38,872 nucleotides of DNA from Komagataeibacter oboediens (GTDB lineage Bacteria > Pseudomonadota > Alphaproteobacteria > Acetobacterales > Acetobacteraceae): NCBI RefSeq assembly GCF_003207815.1, contig NZ_NKTX01000026.1, positions 1 to 38,872 of the forward strand. Direction: 5' to 3'. The position numbers and the translations under genes were made by a program. Of this stretch, positions 17,596-23,982 are shown piece after piece. The stretch's first letter is position 1; each line of letters begins with the position of its first letter. The notes under the pieces are model-generated. The model was not told where the DNA came from. It searched no databases and worked only from the letters and a program-made list of their open reading frames with translations.

Positions 17596-18294
17596 TTACA
17601 GGCGCTTCCGCCGCCCTGTGCCACGCGCGGGCGTGGCGACAGGTGTCGCCAGTATGCCCGTCATGAAGGCACGCCAGGCATGATCGAGATAGTCGTCCCG
17701 CTCCCTTGCCGTTCTCAGCACCCTGCGCCCGAACAGCATCTGCTGATGCGGGCCGCCAAGGCAGAGCGTGGCCAGCATCTGGCCGGTTTCTTCAGGCTCG
17801 CATCCCTCTTTCAGCAGGCCCGCGCGGGAGGCGGCAGTCAAAAGCTTGCAGGTCAGTTTTTCCAGCGGGTCAAAGATATGGGCACCGGCATGGTCCACCA
17901 GATCAGGAAAACGCCAGCCTTCCGCTATGAAAGTGCGACTAAGCGAGAGCGTCTCAGGGCTGAGGATCAGGTCCAGCAGCATCCGCATGGTCTTGTACAG
18001 CGCCTGCAGCGGATCGTTGGAGACCATCTCATCCGAAGGGGAGACAGCCAGCAGGAAACTGTTCCCCAGTTCAGCAATGACCGTCTTGAACAGGTTTTCC
18101 TTGGATGGGTGCCGCCGGTAGATGGTCTGCTTGCCCACTCCCGCCACGGCCGCGATCTGTTCGACCGATGTGGCGGCGTAGCCCTGTTCCCCAAACAGTC
18201 GGGTGGCGGTTTTCAGGATCAGGGCATCCAGTTCTTCCGACATCCGGCTGTCGGGCCGACCTGAATTTTTCCTCTTTCTGTCCTGATCCGCCAT
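17596..18294 (-). CDS. TetR/AcrR family transcriptional regulator
   Basis: A 232-aa TetR protein. The N-terminal HTH is LILKTATRLFGEQGYAATSV plus EQIAAVAGVGKQTIYRRHPS; the C-terminal ligand-binding domain is of the AefR/TetR_C-like type. The start at 18294 is firm: AGGAGG precedes the ATG, although the frame stays open to 18693. It ends 83 bp from the end of the RND operon on the opposite strand (tail-to-tail), which suggests it is the local repressor of the pump. The C-terminus is Arg/Lys rich. Confidence 0.94.
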   Translation of the reverse strand: MADQDRKRKNSGRPDSRMSEELDALILKTATRLFGEQGYAATSVEQIAAVAGVGKQTIYRRHPSKENLFKTVIAELGNSFLLAVSPSDEMVSNDPLQALYKTMRMLLDLILSPETLSLSRTFIAEGWRFPDLVDHAGAHIFDPLEKLTCKLLTAASRAGLLKEGCEPEETGQMLATLCLGGPHQQMLFGRRVLRTARERDDYLDHAWRAFMTGILATPVATPARGTGRRKRL

Positions 18295-18621
18295 TTGACC
18301 TCCTGTGAGCAGTTTCTCCCGATTATAGGGGACGAAACCGTCTCGCAAGGGCTTTTGACAGGATCGGCATCTCACCCGGGGCAGAAGAAGCACCATCATA
18401 TCGGCCCGAATTCCGTGAATACAGGCGCGCGTGGAACAGATATATGCGGTGTTCAATATTGAGTTCCAATCTGTATGAAATCCAGCGCCACGCCACTGCT
18501 TGCGTAAGTCAATCAAGGCTACCCCGCCTCGTGAGGAATTGTTGACGGACAGATGGGAACGGAACAATTCGGTACCGTCTCGTATCGAGCGCGACAACGA
18601 CATATGAAGGATCATGTAATC
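18295..18621. other. Divergent intergenic region between TetR and small membrane-protein gene
   Basis: This 327-bp region has no convincing gene: the frame open on the minus strand is an upstream extension of TetR without family similarity. It contains a TTGACG hexamer near 18542, the dyad site at 18570-18582 and the ribosome-binding site of the small gene. Confidence 0.55.
18570..18582. promoter_or_regulatory. Second candidate TetR operator
   Basis: CGGTACCGTCTCG contains the palindrome CGGTACCG and, read on the minus strand, matches the site ahead of the RND operon at 10 of 13 positions. It lies about 28 bp downstream of a TTGACG hexamer, so a bound repressor would overlap a promoter driving the small membrane-protein gene. 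Confidence 0.35.
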
Positions 18622-18876
18622 ATGGCAGCAGACCTGAACCTGGAGCAGACAGTGCGTGACGCATCGCGGACGCTGCAGGATCACGCGGAACACGTATTTT
18701 CACGGCACTCCGATCGTGTTGAGAAGCAGTTGAAGGAGCAGATCAGCGCCCTTCAGTCTCAACTGGAAACGCATGAGCAGGCACGGCATGCATCACATCT
18801 GCGGTTCTATCTTACGGTTGCCGGGGTCATCGCTCTTTCGGCGCTGGTTCATTTCCGCCACCGCAAGGCAAAGTAA
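18622..18876 (+). CDS. Small coiled-coil protein with C-terminal membrane anchor
   Basis: An 84-aa protein starting MAADLNLEQTVRDASRTLQD. Residues about 5-55 are charged, Gln/Glu/His rich and predicted to be alpha-helical/coiled-coil. A hydrophobic segment FYLTVAGVIALSALVHF near residues 61-77 is followed by a basic tail RHRKAK, so it is probably a tail-anchored inner-membrane protein with its body in the cytoplasm. The start at 18622 has GAAGGA ten bases upstream; an ATG at 18604 is an alternative. I do not recognise the family. It lies just upstream of the broken DUF1269 gene. Confidence 0.6.
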   Translation: MAADLNLEQTVRDASRTLQDHAEHVFSRHSDRVEKQLKEQISALQSQLETHEQARHASHLRFYLTVAGVIALSALVHFRHRKAK

Positions 18877-18903
18877 TCCTGCCCACTAAGGATGGAATAA
18901 TTT

Positions 18904-19413
18904 ATCTCAGATCTTATTGTTATCGGCTTTGACACCGAAGATGGTGCTACTGCTGCCCGTACCGAGTGCGCGGCACTGGAAAAAGAATATCTGATCGACC
19001 TTGCGGATGCCGTGGTTGTCCGTCGCACCAGCGACGGCAAAGTGCATCTGGATCAGTCGGTCAATCTGACGGCCCTGGGTTTTTCGGGCGGTCTTGCGAC
19101 GGGTGCGTTCTGAGGCACGCTGCTCGGCCTGATTTTCCTCAACCCGCTGGCAGGCTTCGTGGTAGGGAGCATGACCGGCGCTGGCGTGGGCACGCTGGAG
19201 GGCCACTTCAGTGACTACGGAATCAGCGATGATTTCATCCGGGAGGTGGGCCAGCAGCTCAGGAACGGCACATCGGCACTGTTCATTCTGGTGCGCAAGG
19301 CACAGCCTGAAAAGGTCGTCAGTGAGTTCCACAAGCTGGGCGGACATCCCCATATTATGCAAACATCACTTTCTCCTGAAGCTGATGCGAAACTGCGCAG
19401 CCTGATTGGCTGA
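18904..19413 (+). pseudogene. DUF1269 family membrane protein, broken by an in-frame TGA
   Basis: Read in one frame, this region gives about 169 residues with the full DUF1269 layout: SDLIVIGFDTEDGATAARTE, then KEYLIDLADAVVVRRTSDGK with VHLDQSVNLTALG, a Gly/Ala-rich hydrophobic centre, YGISDDFIREVGQQLRNGTS and ALFILVRKAQPEKVVSEF. A TGA at 19111-19113 interrupts the hydrophobic part where the family usually has Trp, so one G-to-A change would explain it. The expected start Met is replaced by ATC at 18904, directly after an in-frame TAA at 18898. Two lesions make a pseudogene most likely; a rare ATC start plus readthrough cannot be excluded. Intact members are small membrane proteins of unknown or stress-related function. 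Confidence 0.75.
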
Positions 19414-19661
19414 AATCGTAATCGTCCGACGCTTCCAGTCTCAGGCTGGACGCGTAGGACTGGCCTGTCTGATCCATGGCATCCTGTCCGGGTGTGACAG
19501 TACATCTTCACAAGGGGCCATCCGATGTGGCGAGGACGTGTCGCATACAAGTTGCAGAACGGGCTGTGGCGCGCGCCGACTTCGGCCATCTGCAAGTCAA
19601 AAAGGCCGCAGCGTACCACGACAGGTTGGATGTATGCTTGAACAGCACGGTGTTAGCCCAA

Positions 19662-20270
19662 TCAGTCGGTGCAGCACATGCCATCCAGCAACACGTCCAG
19701 TGCAGCCGGAACCGGGGCTGACCCGACCTTCTCTTCAAGCAACTGATGACTGATCGCCAGCATGGCCAGGCCATGCACCTGCGCCCAGCCTGCCGCCGCC
19801 AGGGCACTGACGGCAACCGGCCGGAAGCTTCCGTCGCGTTGTCCCCTTTCCAGAAGCCCCAGAAGAATCCCGAAGGTATTCATGGCTGCGTCATGCAGTG
19901 ACGGATCTATCGTCTTGTCGGCATCGGAACTGAACATCAGCCGATAAAGACCGGGATTTTGACACGCAAATCCAATACAGGCCTGCGCCGCAGCCATGAA
20001 TTGCGCGCGCGTGGAAGGCAGCCCCAAAGACATGGCCTCTGTCATGTTCTCTCCAAGTCTGACGAAACCGATCCGCGCCAGTTCCCGCAACAGCATCTCG
20101 CGATCCCGAAAATGCTTGTAAGGGGCTGCGTGGCTGACACCCGTGCGCCGCGCCACTTCCCGCAGGGTGAACGCCCAGTTCTGGTCTGTGGCCAGCATGT
20201 CCAGCGCCGTGTCGATCAGGGCGCGGCGCAGGTCGCCGTGATGGTAGGGGCGGTCGTTGGTTTCACTCAT
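19662..20270 (-). CDS. TetR/AcrR family transcriptional regulator
   Basis: A 202-aa TetR protein. The HTH is FTLREVARRTGVSHAAPYKH, preceded by the YHHGDLRRALIDTALDML helix, a start typical of the TetR subgroup with a WHG-type C-terminal domain (IGFACQNPGLYRLMFSS). It is divergent from the aldehyde dehydrogenase operon, with a long inverted repeat between them, and so probably represses that operon and itself. A decayed second copy of this gene lies at 34.7-35.1 kb. Ligand unknown; an aldehyde or aromatic is a reasonable guess from context. Confidence 0.93.
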   Translation of the reverse strand: MSETNDRPYHHGDLRRALIDTALDMLATDQNWAFTLREVARRTGVSHAAPYKHFRDREMLLRELARIGFVRLGENMTEAMSLGLPSTRAQFMAAAQACIGFACQNPGLYRLMFSSDADKTIDPSLHDAAMNTFGILLGLLERGQRDGSFRPVAVSALAAAGWAQVHGLAMLAISHQLLEEKVGSAPVPAALDVLLDGMCCTD

Positions 20271-20280
20271 TCGTGAGGTC

Positions 20281-20361
20281 CATGTTTACACAAGAAACTT
20301 TCATTGACACCAGATCGTCTTGCTCCATACCCTGCCTGCGTAAGTTTCTCCTGTAAACATG
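20281..20361. promoter_or_regulatory. Paired operator arms in the TetR / aldehyde dehydrogenase divergent promoter
   Basis: Two 22-bp arms at 20281-20302 and 20340-20361 are inverted copies of each other with 19 of 22 matches (shared core CATGTTTACA and AGAAACTT). Each arm also holds its own imperfect dyad of the form GTTT-N7-AAAC. A perfect TTGACA lies between them at 20304-20309. The layout suggests two binding sites for the adjacent TetR protein, one next to each gene start. Confidence 0.6.
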
Positions 20362-20370
20362 GAGGACGTG

Positions 20371-21777
20371 ATGTCCGATGTTACCCCCGCTGAAATGCAC
20401 CGTATTCTCGACCGCCAGCGCGCCGCGTTCCTGAATGCCGGGCCACCCGACCGGAAACAGCGGCGGACCAATCTGCGCCGTCTGAAAGCTGAAATCCTGA
20501 AGCGGCGCACCGAGATCGTGCGCGCCCTGAAAACGGATTTCGGCCAGCGGTCGGAGCGCGAAAGCGCCATCGTGGAATTGATCCCGCTGGTGCAGTCGAT
20601 CAATTACATGATCGCACATCTGGGGTGCTGGATGAAAACGCAGCGCCGCCATGTCTCGGCCTATTTCCAGTGCGGTCGTGCCTGGGTGGTCCGGCAGCCG
20701 GTGGGTGTCGTTGGCATTATTGCGCCGTGGAACTATCCGGTCTCGCTTGCCCTTGTGCCACTGGCAACGGCGATCGCTGCTGGTAACCGGGCCATGCTCA
20801 AACCATCGGAATTTACACCAGCCACATCGGCGGTGATCGGCCAGATCGTTCAGGCCATCTTTCCGCCAGAGCAGGTTTCTGTGGTGACCGGCGGTGGCGA
20901 AGTGGGGGCTGCGTTTTCGGCCCTGCCTTTCGATCATATCCTGTTCACCGGCAGCACGGCGGTCGGAAAGAAGGTGGCAGAGGCGGCGGCACGCAATCTC
21001 ACCCCGGTCACGCTTGAACTGGGCGGCAAGTCGCCCGTGGTGATCGCGCCCGGTTTTTCCATGCAGCAGGTGGCCGAGCGCGTGGCGTTCGGCAAGCTGA
21101 CCAATGCCGGGCAAACCTGCGTCGCGCCGGATTATGCGCTGGTTCATGAAGGCGACAGGGACGCTTTTGCCGCAGCCTATCAGGACGCCGTGAAAAAGCT
21201 GCATCCGGGCGGTTACGCCGGGTCGCCTGATTATACGGCCATTCTCAACACGCATCATTATGAGCGCCTGAGCGGTCTGGTCCGTGATGCCGAGGAGCAT
21301 GGTGCGCAGGTCATCCGGATGGGGAGCGATTCAGCCGCCAGCCATGTCCTTGCGCCGGTTCTCATACTGGACGTCAGACCTGAACTGGCGGTCATGCAGG
21401 AGGAGATTTTCGGACCCATCCTGCCTGTGTTGACCTACAGGAACCTTGATGAAGCGATTGCTTTCATCAACGCCCGTCCCCGGCCTCTGGCCCTGTATTA
21501 TTTTGGCGACAGCCGCGTTGAACGCGACAGGGTGTTGAAGAACACGATTTCAGGAAACGTGACGATCAATGGTACATTGATGCATTATGTGCAGGACGAT
21601 CTGCCGTTTGGCGGTGTGGGGGACAGTGGGATCGGCGCGTATCATGGAAAGGAAGGCTTCATGGCACTTACACATGCCCGTGGGGTGTACAGACAGGGGC
21701 GTTTCAATGCGGCAACACTGCTTCAGCCGCCATTCGGCAAACTAACCGACGTCATCACCAATCTGATCCTGCGATGA
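20371..21777 (+). CDS. Coniferyl-aldehyde-dehydrogenase-type aldehyde dehydrogenase
   Basis: A 468-aa NAD(P)-dependent aldehyde dehydrogenase. Visible signatures are GIIAPWNYPVSL (cofactor site), LFTGSTAVGKKV, the general base in LELGGKSP (Glu216) and the nucleophile in NAGQTC (Cys250); the C-terminal half has EEIFGPILPV and DLPFGGVGDSGIGAYHGKEG. The domain resembles coniferyl aldehyde dehydrogenases and long-chain ALDH3-like enzymes; the real substrate is unknown. The start at 20371 is favoured by GGAGG five bases before it; an in-frame ATG at 20359 lacks a ribosome site. It overlaps the next gene by 4 bp and faces a TetR gene. Confidence 0.93.
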   Translation: MSDVTPAEMHRILDRQRAAFLNAGPPDRKQRRTNLRRLKAEILKRRTEIVRALKTDFGQRSERESAIVELIPLVQSINYMIAHLGCWMKTQRRHVSAYFQCGRAWVVRQPVGVVGIIAPWNYPVSLALVPLATAIAAGNRAMLKPSEFTPATSAVIGQIVQAIFPPEQVSVVTGGGEVGAAFSALPFDHILFTGSTAVGKKVAEAAARNLTPVTLELGGKSPVVIAPGFSMQQVAERVAFGKLTNAGQTCVAPDYALVHEGDRDAFAAAYQDAVKKLHPGGYAGSPDYTAILNTHHYERLSGLVRDAEEHGAQVIRMGSDSAASHVLAPVLILDVRPELAVMQEEIFGPILPVLTYRNLDEAIAFINARPRPLALYYFGDSRVERDRVLKNTISGNVTINGTLMHYVQDDLPFGGVGDSGIGAYHGKEGFMALTHARGVYRQGRFNAATLLQPPFGKLTDVITNLILR

Positions 21778-22445
21778 CGACGCGCGTTCTGCTCATCGGG
21801 GGCACCGGTCTCATCGGGCGTTCTGTCGATGCGGACCTTGCCAAGCGGCCTGATACCGTCGTCACCAGCCTGACGCGTCGGAAATCATCTTGCTCCGATC
21901 ATGTCATTGATTTCGAACGCCTGTACGCGGCGCCCGAGGTGACGTTACGGACCGTCGCCCCAACTGGCGCTGACGTGGCGATTTCCTGCCTTGGCACCAC
22001 AATTCGTGCCGCTGGATCGCAGACGGCCATGTTCCGCGTAGATCATGACTATGTCCTCGCTTTTGCTACAGCGGCACATGCGCTTGGCGCACGCCAGTTC
22101 ATTCTCGTTTCTTCCGTGGGGGCGGGCGGTCCCGGTTTTTACCTCAGGACCAAAGGCGAGATCGAGCGCGACATCAGGGCGCTCGGTTTCAGCCGCGTGG
22201 ACATCCTGCGTCCCGGCATGTTGCTGGGTCACCGTGCAGAGGCACGACCGATGGAGGCGATCGGTCAGCGGCTGGCGGCGGCGCTGGCACCGTTCATGAT
22301 CGGCAGGCTTGCTGGATATGGCGCGATTGACGCGAAAACTGTCGCGAAGGCGATTGCCGGGCTTGTGGGGCAGGTGGCAGATGGATGCCGGACATATGAC
22401 AATGCGGACCTGCATCGGATCGCCGGTCAAACTGCCAACTCATAA
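21774..22445 (+). CDS. NAD(P)-binding epimerase/HTATIP2-like protein
   Basis: A 223-aa Rossmann-fold protein with the dinucleotide motif LLIGGTGLIGRSV at residues 6-18, CLGTTIRAAGS, ILVSSVGA and YLRTKGEIERDIRALGF (a conserved YxxxK-like YLRTK). This pattern is typical of the HTATIP2/NAD(P)H-binding subgroup of atypical SDRs, often annotated oxidoreductase or nucleoside-diphosphate-sugar epimerase. The ATGA overlap with the aldehyde dehydrogenase shows translational coupling, so it probably acts in the same aldehyde-related pathway under the divergent TetR. Confidence 0.87.
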   Translation: MTTRVLLIGGTGLIGRSVDADLAKRPDTVVTSLTRRKSSCSDHVIDFERLYAAPEVTLRTVAPTGADVAISCLGTTIRAAGSQTAMFRVDHDYVLAFATAAHALGARQFILVSSVGAGGPGFYLRTKGEIERDIRALGFSRVDILRPGMLLGHRAEARPMEAIGQRLAAALAPFMIGRLAGYGAIDAKTVAKAIAGLVGQVADGCRTYDNADLHRIAGQTANS

Positions 22446-22554
22446 GATGATCCGGTTCGGAACCACTGGGATCAGGAATTAAGCAGGCAGGCAGCACTTG
22501 CCTCTTCCCGGACGTAGGGCTCGGCAATCTGCGTTCCCGAAAGCAGACGTCAGA

Positions 22555-22860
22555 TCATAACCTGCCTGCCAAGCGGGTCAGAAGATCCATGCGCTCGTGT
22601 AGAATGGCCACGACCAAGGCTGGCGCACCCTCACGCGGTAGACAGAAAATGTAGTGATGGTCGACCCGCACCATTCTCAACCCAGGACACAGCGTGCTCA
22701 TGTCCTTGAAAGCGCTATGACCTTCGACGAGACTGATAATGCCTTGCTCCAGAACGGCGACATATCGACGAACCTGAGCGTCTCCCCACTGTTTTGTTGT
22801 GTAACGGATGACTGCACGCAAATCAGCTTCCGCTGCTTCAGTAAGGATGTAACTTTTCAA
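22555..22860 (-). CDS. Type II toxin, RelE/ParE family
   Basis: A 101-aa protein starting MKSYILTEAAEADLRAVIRY, the ParE/RelE opening, with the C-terminal core LRMVRVDHHYIFCLPREG followed by VVAILHERMDLLTRLAGRL. ParE-type toxins poison DNA gyrase and RelE-types cut mRNA; the acidic/histidine pattern here does not decide between the two. It is the second gene of a pair and overlaps the antitoxin stop by 4 bp (ATGA). Confidence 0.9.
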   Translation of the reverse strand: MKSYILTEAAEADLRAVIRYTTKQWGDAQVRRYVAVLEQGIISLVEGHSAFKDMSTLCPGLRMVRVDHHYIFCLPREGAPALVVAILHERMDLLTRLAGRL

Positions 22861-23108
22861 GCGTGCTTCTCGTTGAGTTCCTCACTAAGGATCGCACTGA
22901 CGCTCTTTGAGCTTACCTTGCCGTCAAGGCCTTCCTGAACGCGGGCTCTAAGAAGATTTTTAAGTTCCTGCCACGCATGGTCAGTATCAAGATTATCAGG
23001 GAGCAAGCGCTCAAGAGCATACTGTTTGATCGTCTTGCCCTGTAGCGCCGCCAGTGCTTTCAGGCTCTGGTGCTGCTGATCCGTCATATCAATGGTCAGT
23101 CGGCTCAT
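22857..23108 (-). CDS. Antitoxin of the adjacent RelE/ParE-type toxin
   Basis: An 83-aa protein, MSRLTIDMTDQQHQSLKALA..., with a ribbon-helix-helix-like N-terminus (DMTDQQHQSLKALAALQGKT) and a charged C-terminus (SVSAILSEELNEKHA) as expected for toxin binding. The start at 23108 is supported by GGGAGGG seven bases upstream; the frame open to 23147 has no such site. Upstream lies a perfect palindrome likely to be the autoregulatory operator. ParD-like by context. Confidence 0.87.
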   Translation of the reverse strand: MSRLTIDMTDQQHQSLKALAALQGKTIKQYALERLLPDNLDTDHAWQELKNLLRARVQEGLDGKVSSKSVSAILSEELNEKHA

Positions 23109-23134
23109 GATATATCCCTCCCATGAAGCACAAA

Positions 23135-23156
23135 CCCACATTAGCACATATGTGGG
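23135..23156. promoter_or_regulatory. Toxin-antitoxin operator palindrome
   Basis: CCCACAT and ATGTGGG form 7-bp arms separated by 8 bp, and inside this lies the perfect 10-bp palindrome CACATATGTG (23145-23154). It is about 30 bp upstream of the antitoxin start. Ribbon-helix-helix antitoxins bind such sites to repress their own promoter. Confidence 0.6.
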
Positions 23157-23264
23157 CGAGATGCGAGGAAAAGGCGGCAGCCGCCTTCATTCGAGACATT
23201 AAGAATACTGAGATGTAAACGGAAAAGTGGATTTTTGCCGTCTCGATTTCAGTTAGCGCTTACT

Positions 23265-23360
23265 CTACATGAAATTGTTCGGCGTTTCCTTTGCGAGCAT
23301 CAATTCCAGAGAACGAAGAACTCTTTCCTCCTCGTCATCTGAAACTGAAATAAGCATCAT
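23265..23360 (-). CDS. Possible 31-aa small protein
   Basis: A short frame starting ATGATG at 23360 encodes MMLISVSDDEEERVLRSLEL followed by MLAKETPNNFM, an acidic helical peptide. AGGAG lies about nine bases before the start, which is the main argument for translation. The start overlaps the hairpin GCATCAT-TAG-ATGATGC (23354-23370). No family recognised; it could equally be the remnant of a longer gene. Confidence 0.25.
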   Translation of the reverse strand: MMLISVSDDEEERVLRSLELMLAKETPNNFM

Positions 23361-23439
23361 TAGATGATGCTCCTGTCGCAATGACGGGAGCAGAACGATA
23401 GCGGGACGACAGGCAGGTCAGGTAGTGCTGAGTCTGCAG

Positions 23440-23706
23440 GCGCGGACGTTTCCTGAAGGGCAGGCCCAGCGACACCAGGACCGGACGGCGGCGCGACAGG
23501 TGCGCAGTGTGTTCTCAGCCTTGCTGCGGTGCATATAAGCATCGGCTGCCTGACGGGCGATGGCGAGACGGCCATCATGTTCGGGTACGGGCTGCGCCGA
23601 GACGACCGAAAACCATTGCGCGACGGCAGCGGCCGACTGGCCAATATCGTCTACAACATGCGCCGCTTTCTGTTTCTGGAGCGGATCAGCGCCGCCGCGT
23701 AGAAAA
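23440..23706 (-). pseudogene. Remnant of a tyrosine recombinase/integrase (N-terminal SAM-like domain)
   Basis: The minus strand carries one open stretch with LAIARQAADAYMHRSKAENT and LRTCRAAVRSWCRWA, the core-binding (SAM-like) domain opening of phage-type integrases, followed by a stop soon after. No start codon with a ribosome site is present and the catalytic domain (R-H-R-Y) is missing, so this is a fragment. It sits between the toxin-antitoxin pair and the nuclease-like gene, marking this zone as formerly mobile. Confidence 0.6.
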
Positions 23707-23710
23707 CCAG

Positions 23711-23980
23711 CCTATATATAATGCTCCCCGTTCTGCCCCAGGCGCAGAGCGAAAGTTATTACCCAGAACCATCAATACTTGCTCGTTAAGCCCAAAATCA
23801 GGACATAATGCCTTCAATCAACGGTTCTTCGATCTCTCCACCTGGTAGTATAACAGGACCGCTCCGGGTTCCGATAAGCGGACATCGTATGGCAAAAGAC
23901 GTTCGGGACAGAGAGGGAAGCTGCCCCGATTTCTCTGCCCGCTCTGAAACAGATATTGTACCGCTCATTGCTGTCATCAA
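23711..23980. other. Unassigned stretch with two opposing 61-62-codon frames
   Basis: Two overlapping frames of similar length run in opposite directions: plus 23808-23996 (AGGA four bases before its ATG) and minus from about 23983 down to 23798. The minus frame begins with an ATG that overlaps the stop codon of the nuclease-like gene (TGATG), which would allow translational coupling. Neither product resembles a family I know. At most one is likely to be real. Confidence 0.3.
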
Positions 23981-23982
23981 CA

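Noticed and set aside
17344-18264. 306-codon plus-strand frame over the RND-TetR junction
   Set aside because: It runs through the end of the outer-membrane factor gene in another frame and antisense to TetR, with no recognisable domain.
19406-19753. Short plus-strand frames between the DUF1269 pseudogene and TetR
   Set aside because: No ribosome site or family match; they partly overlap TetR on the other strand.
23170-23187. Strong stem AAGGCGGC-A-GCCGCCTT as a terminator
   Set aside because: No T-run follows and the single-base loop is too small for a normal hairpin; it may be just a palindrome.
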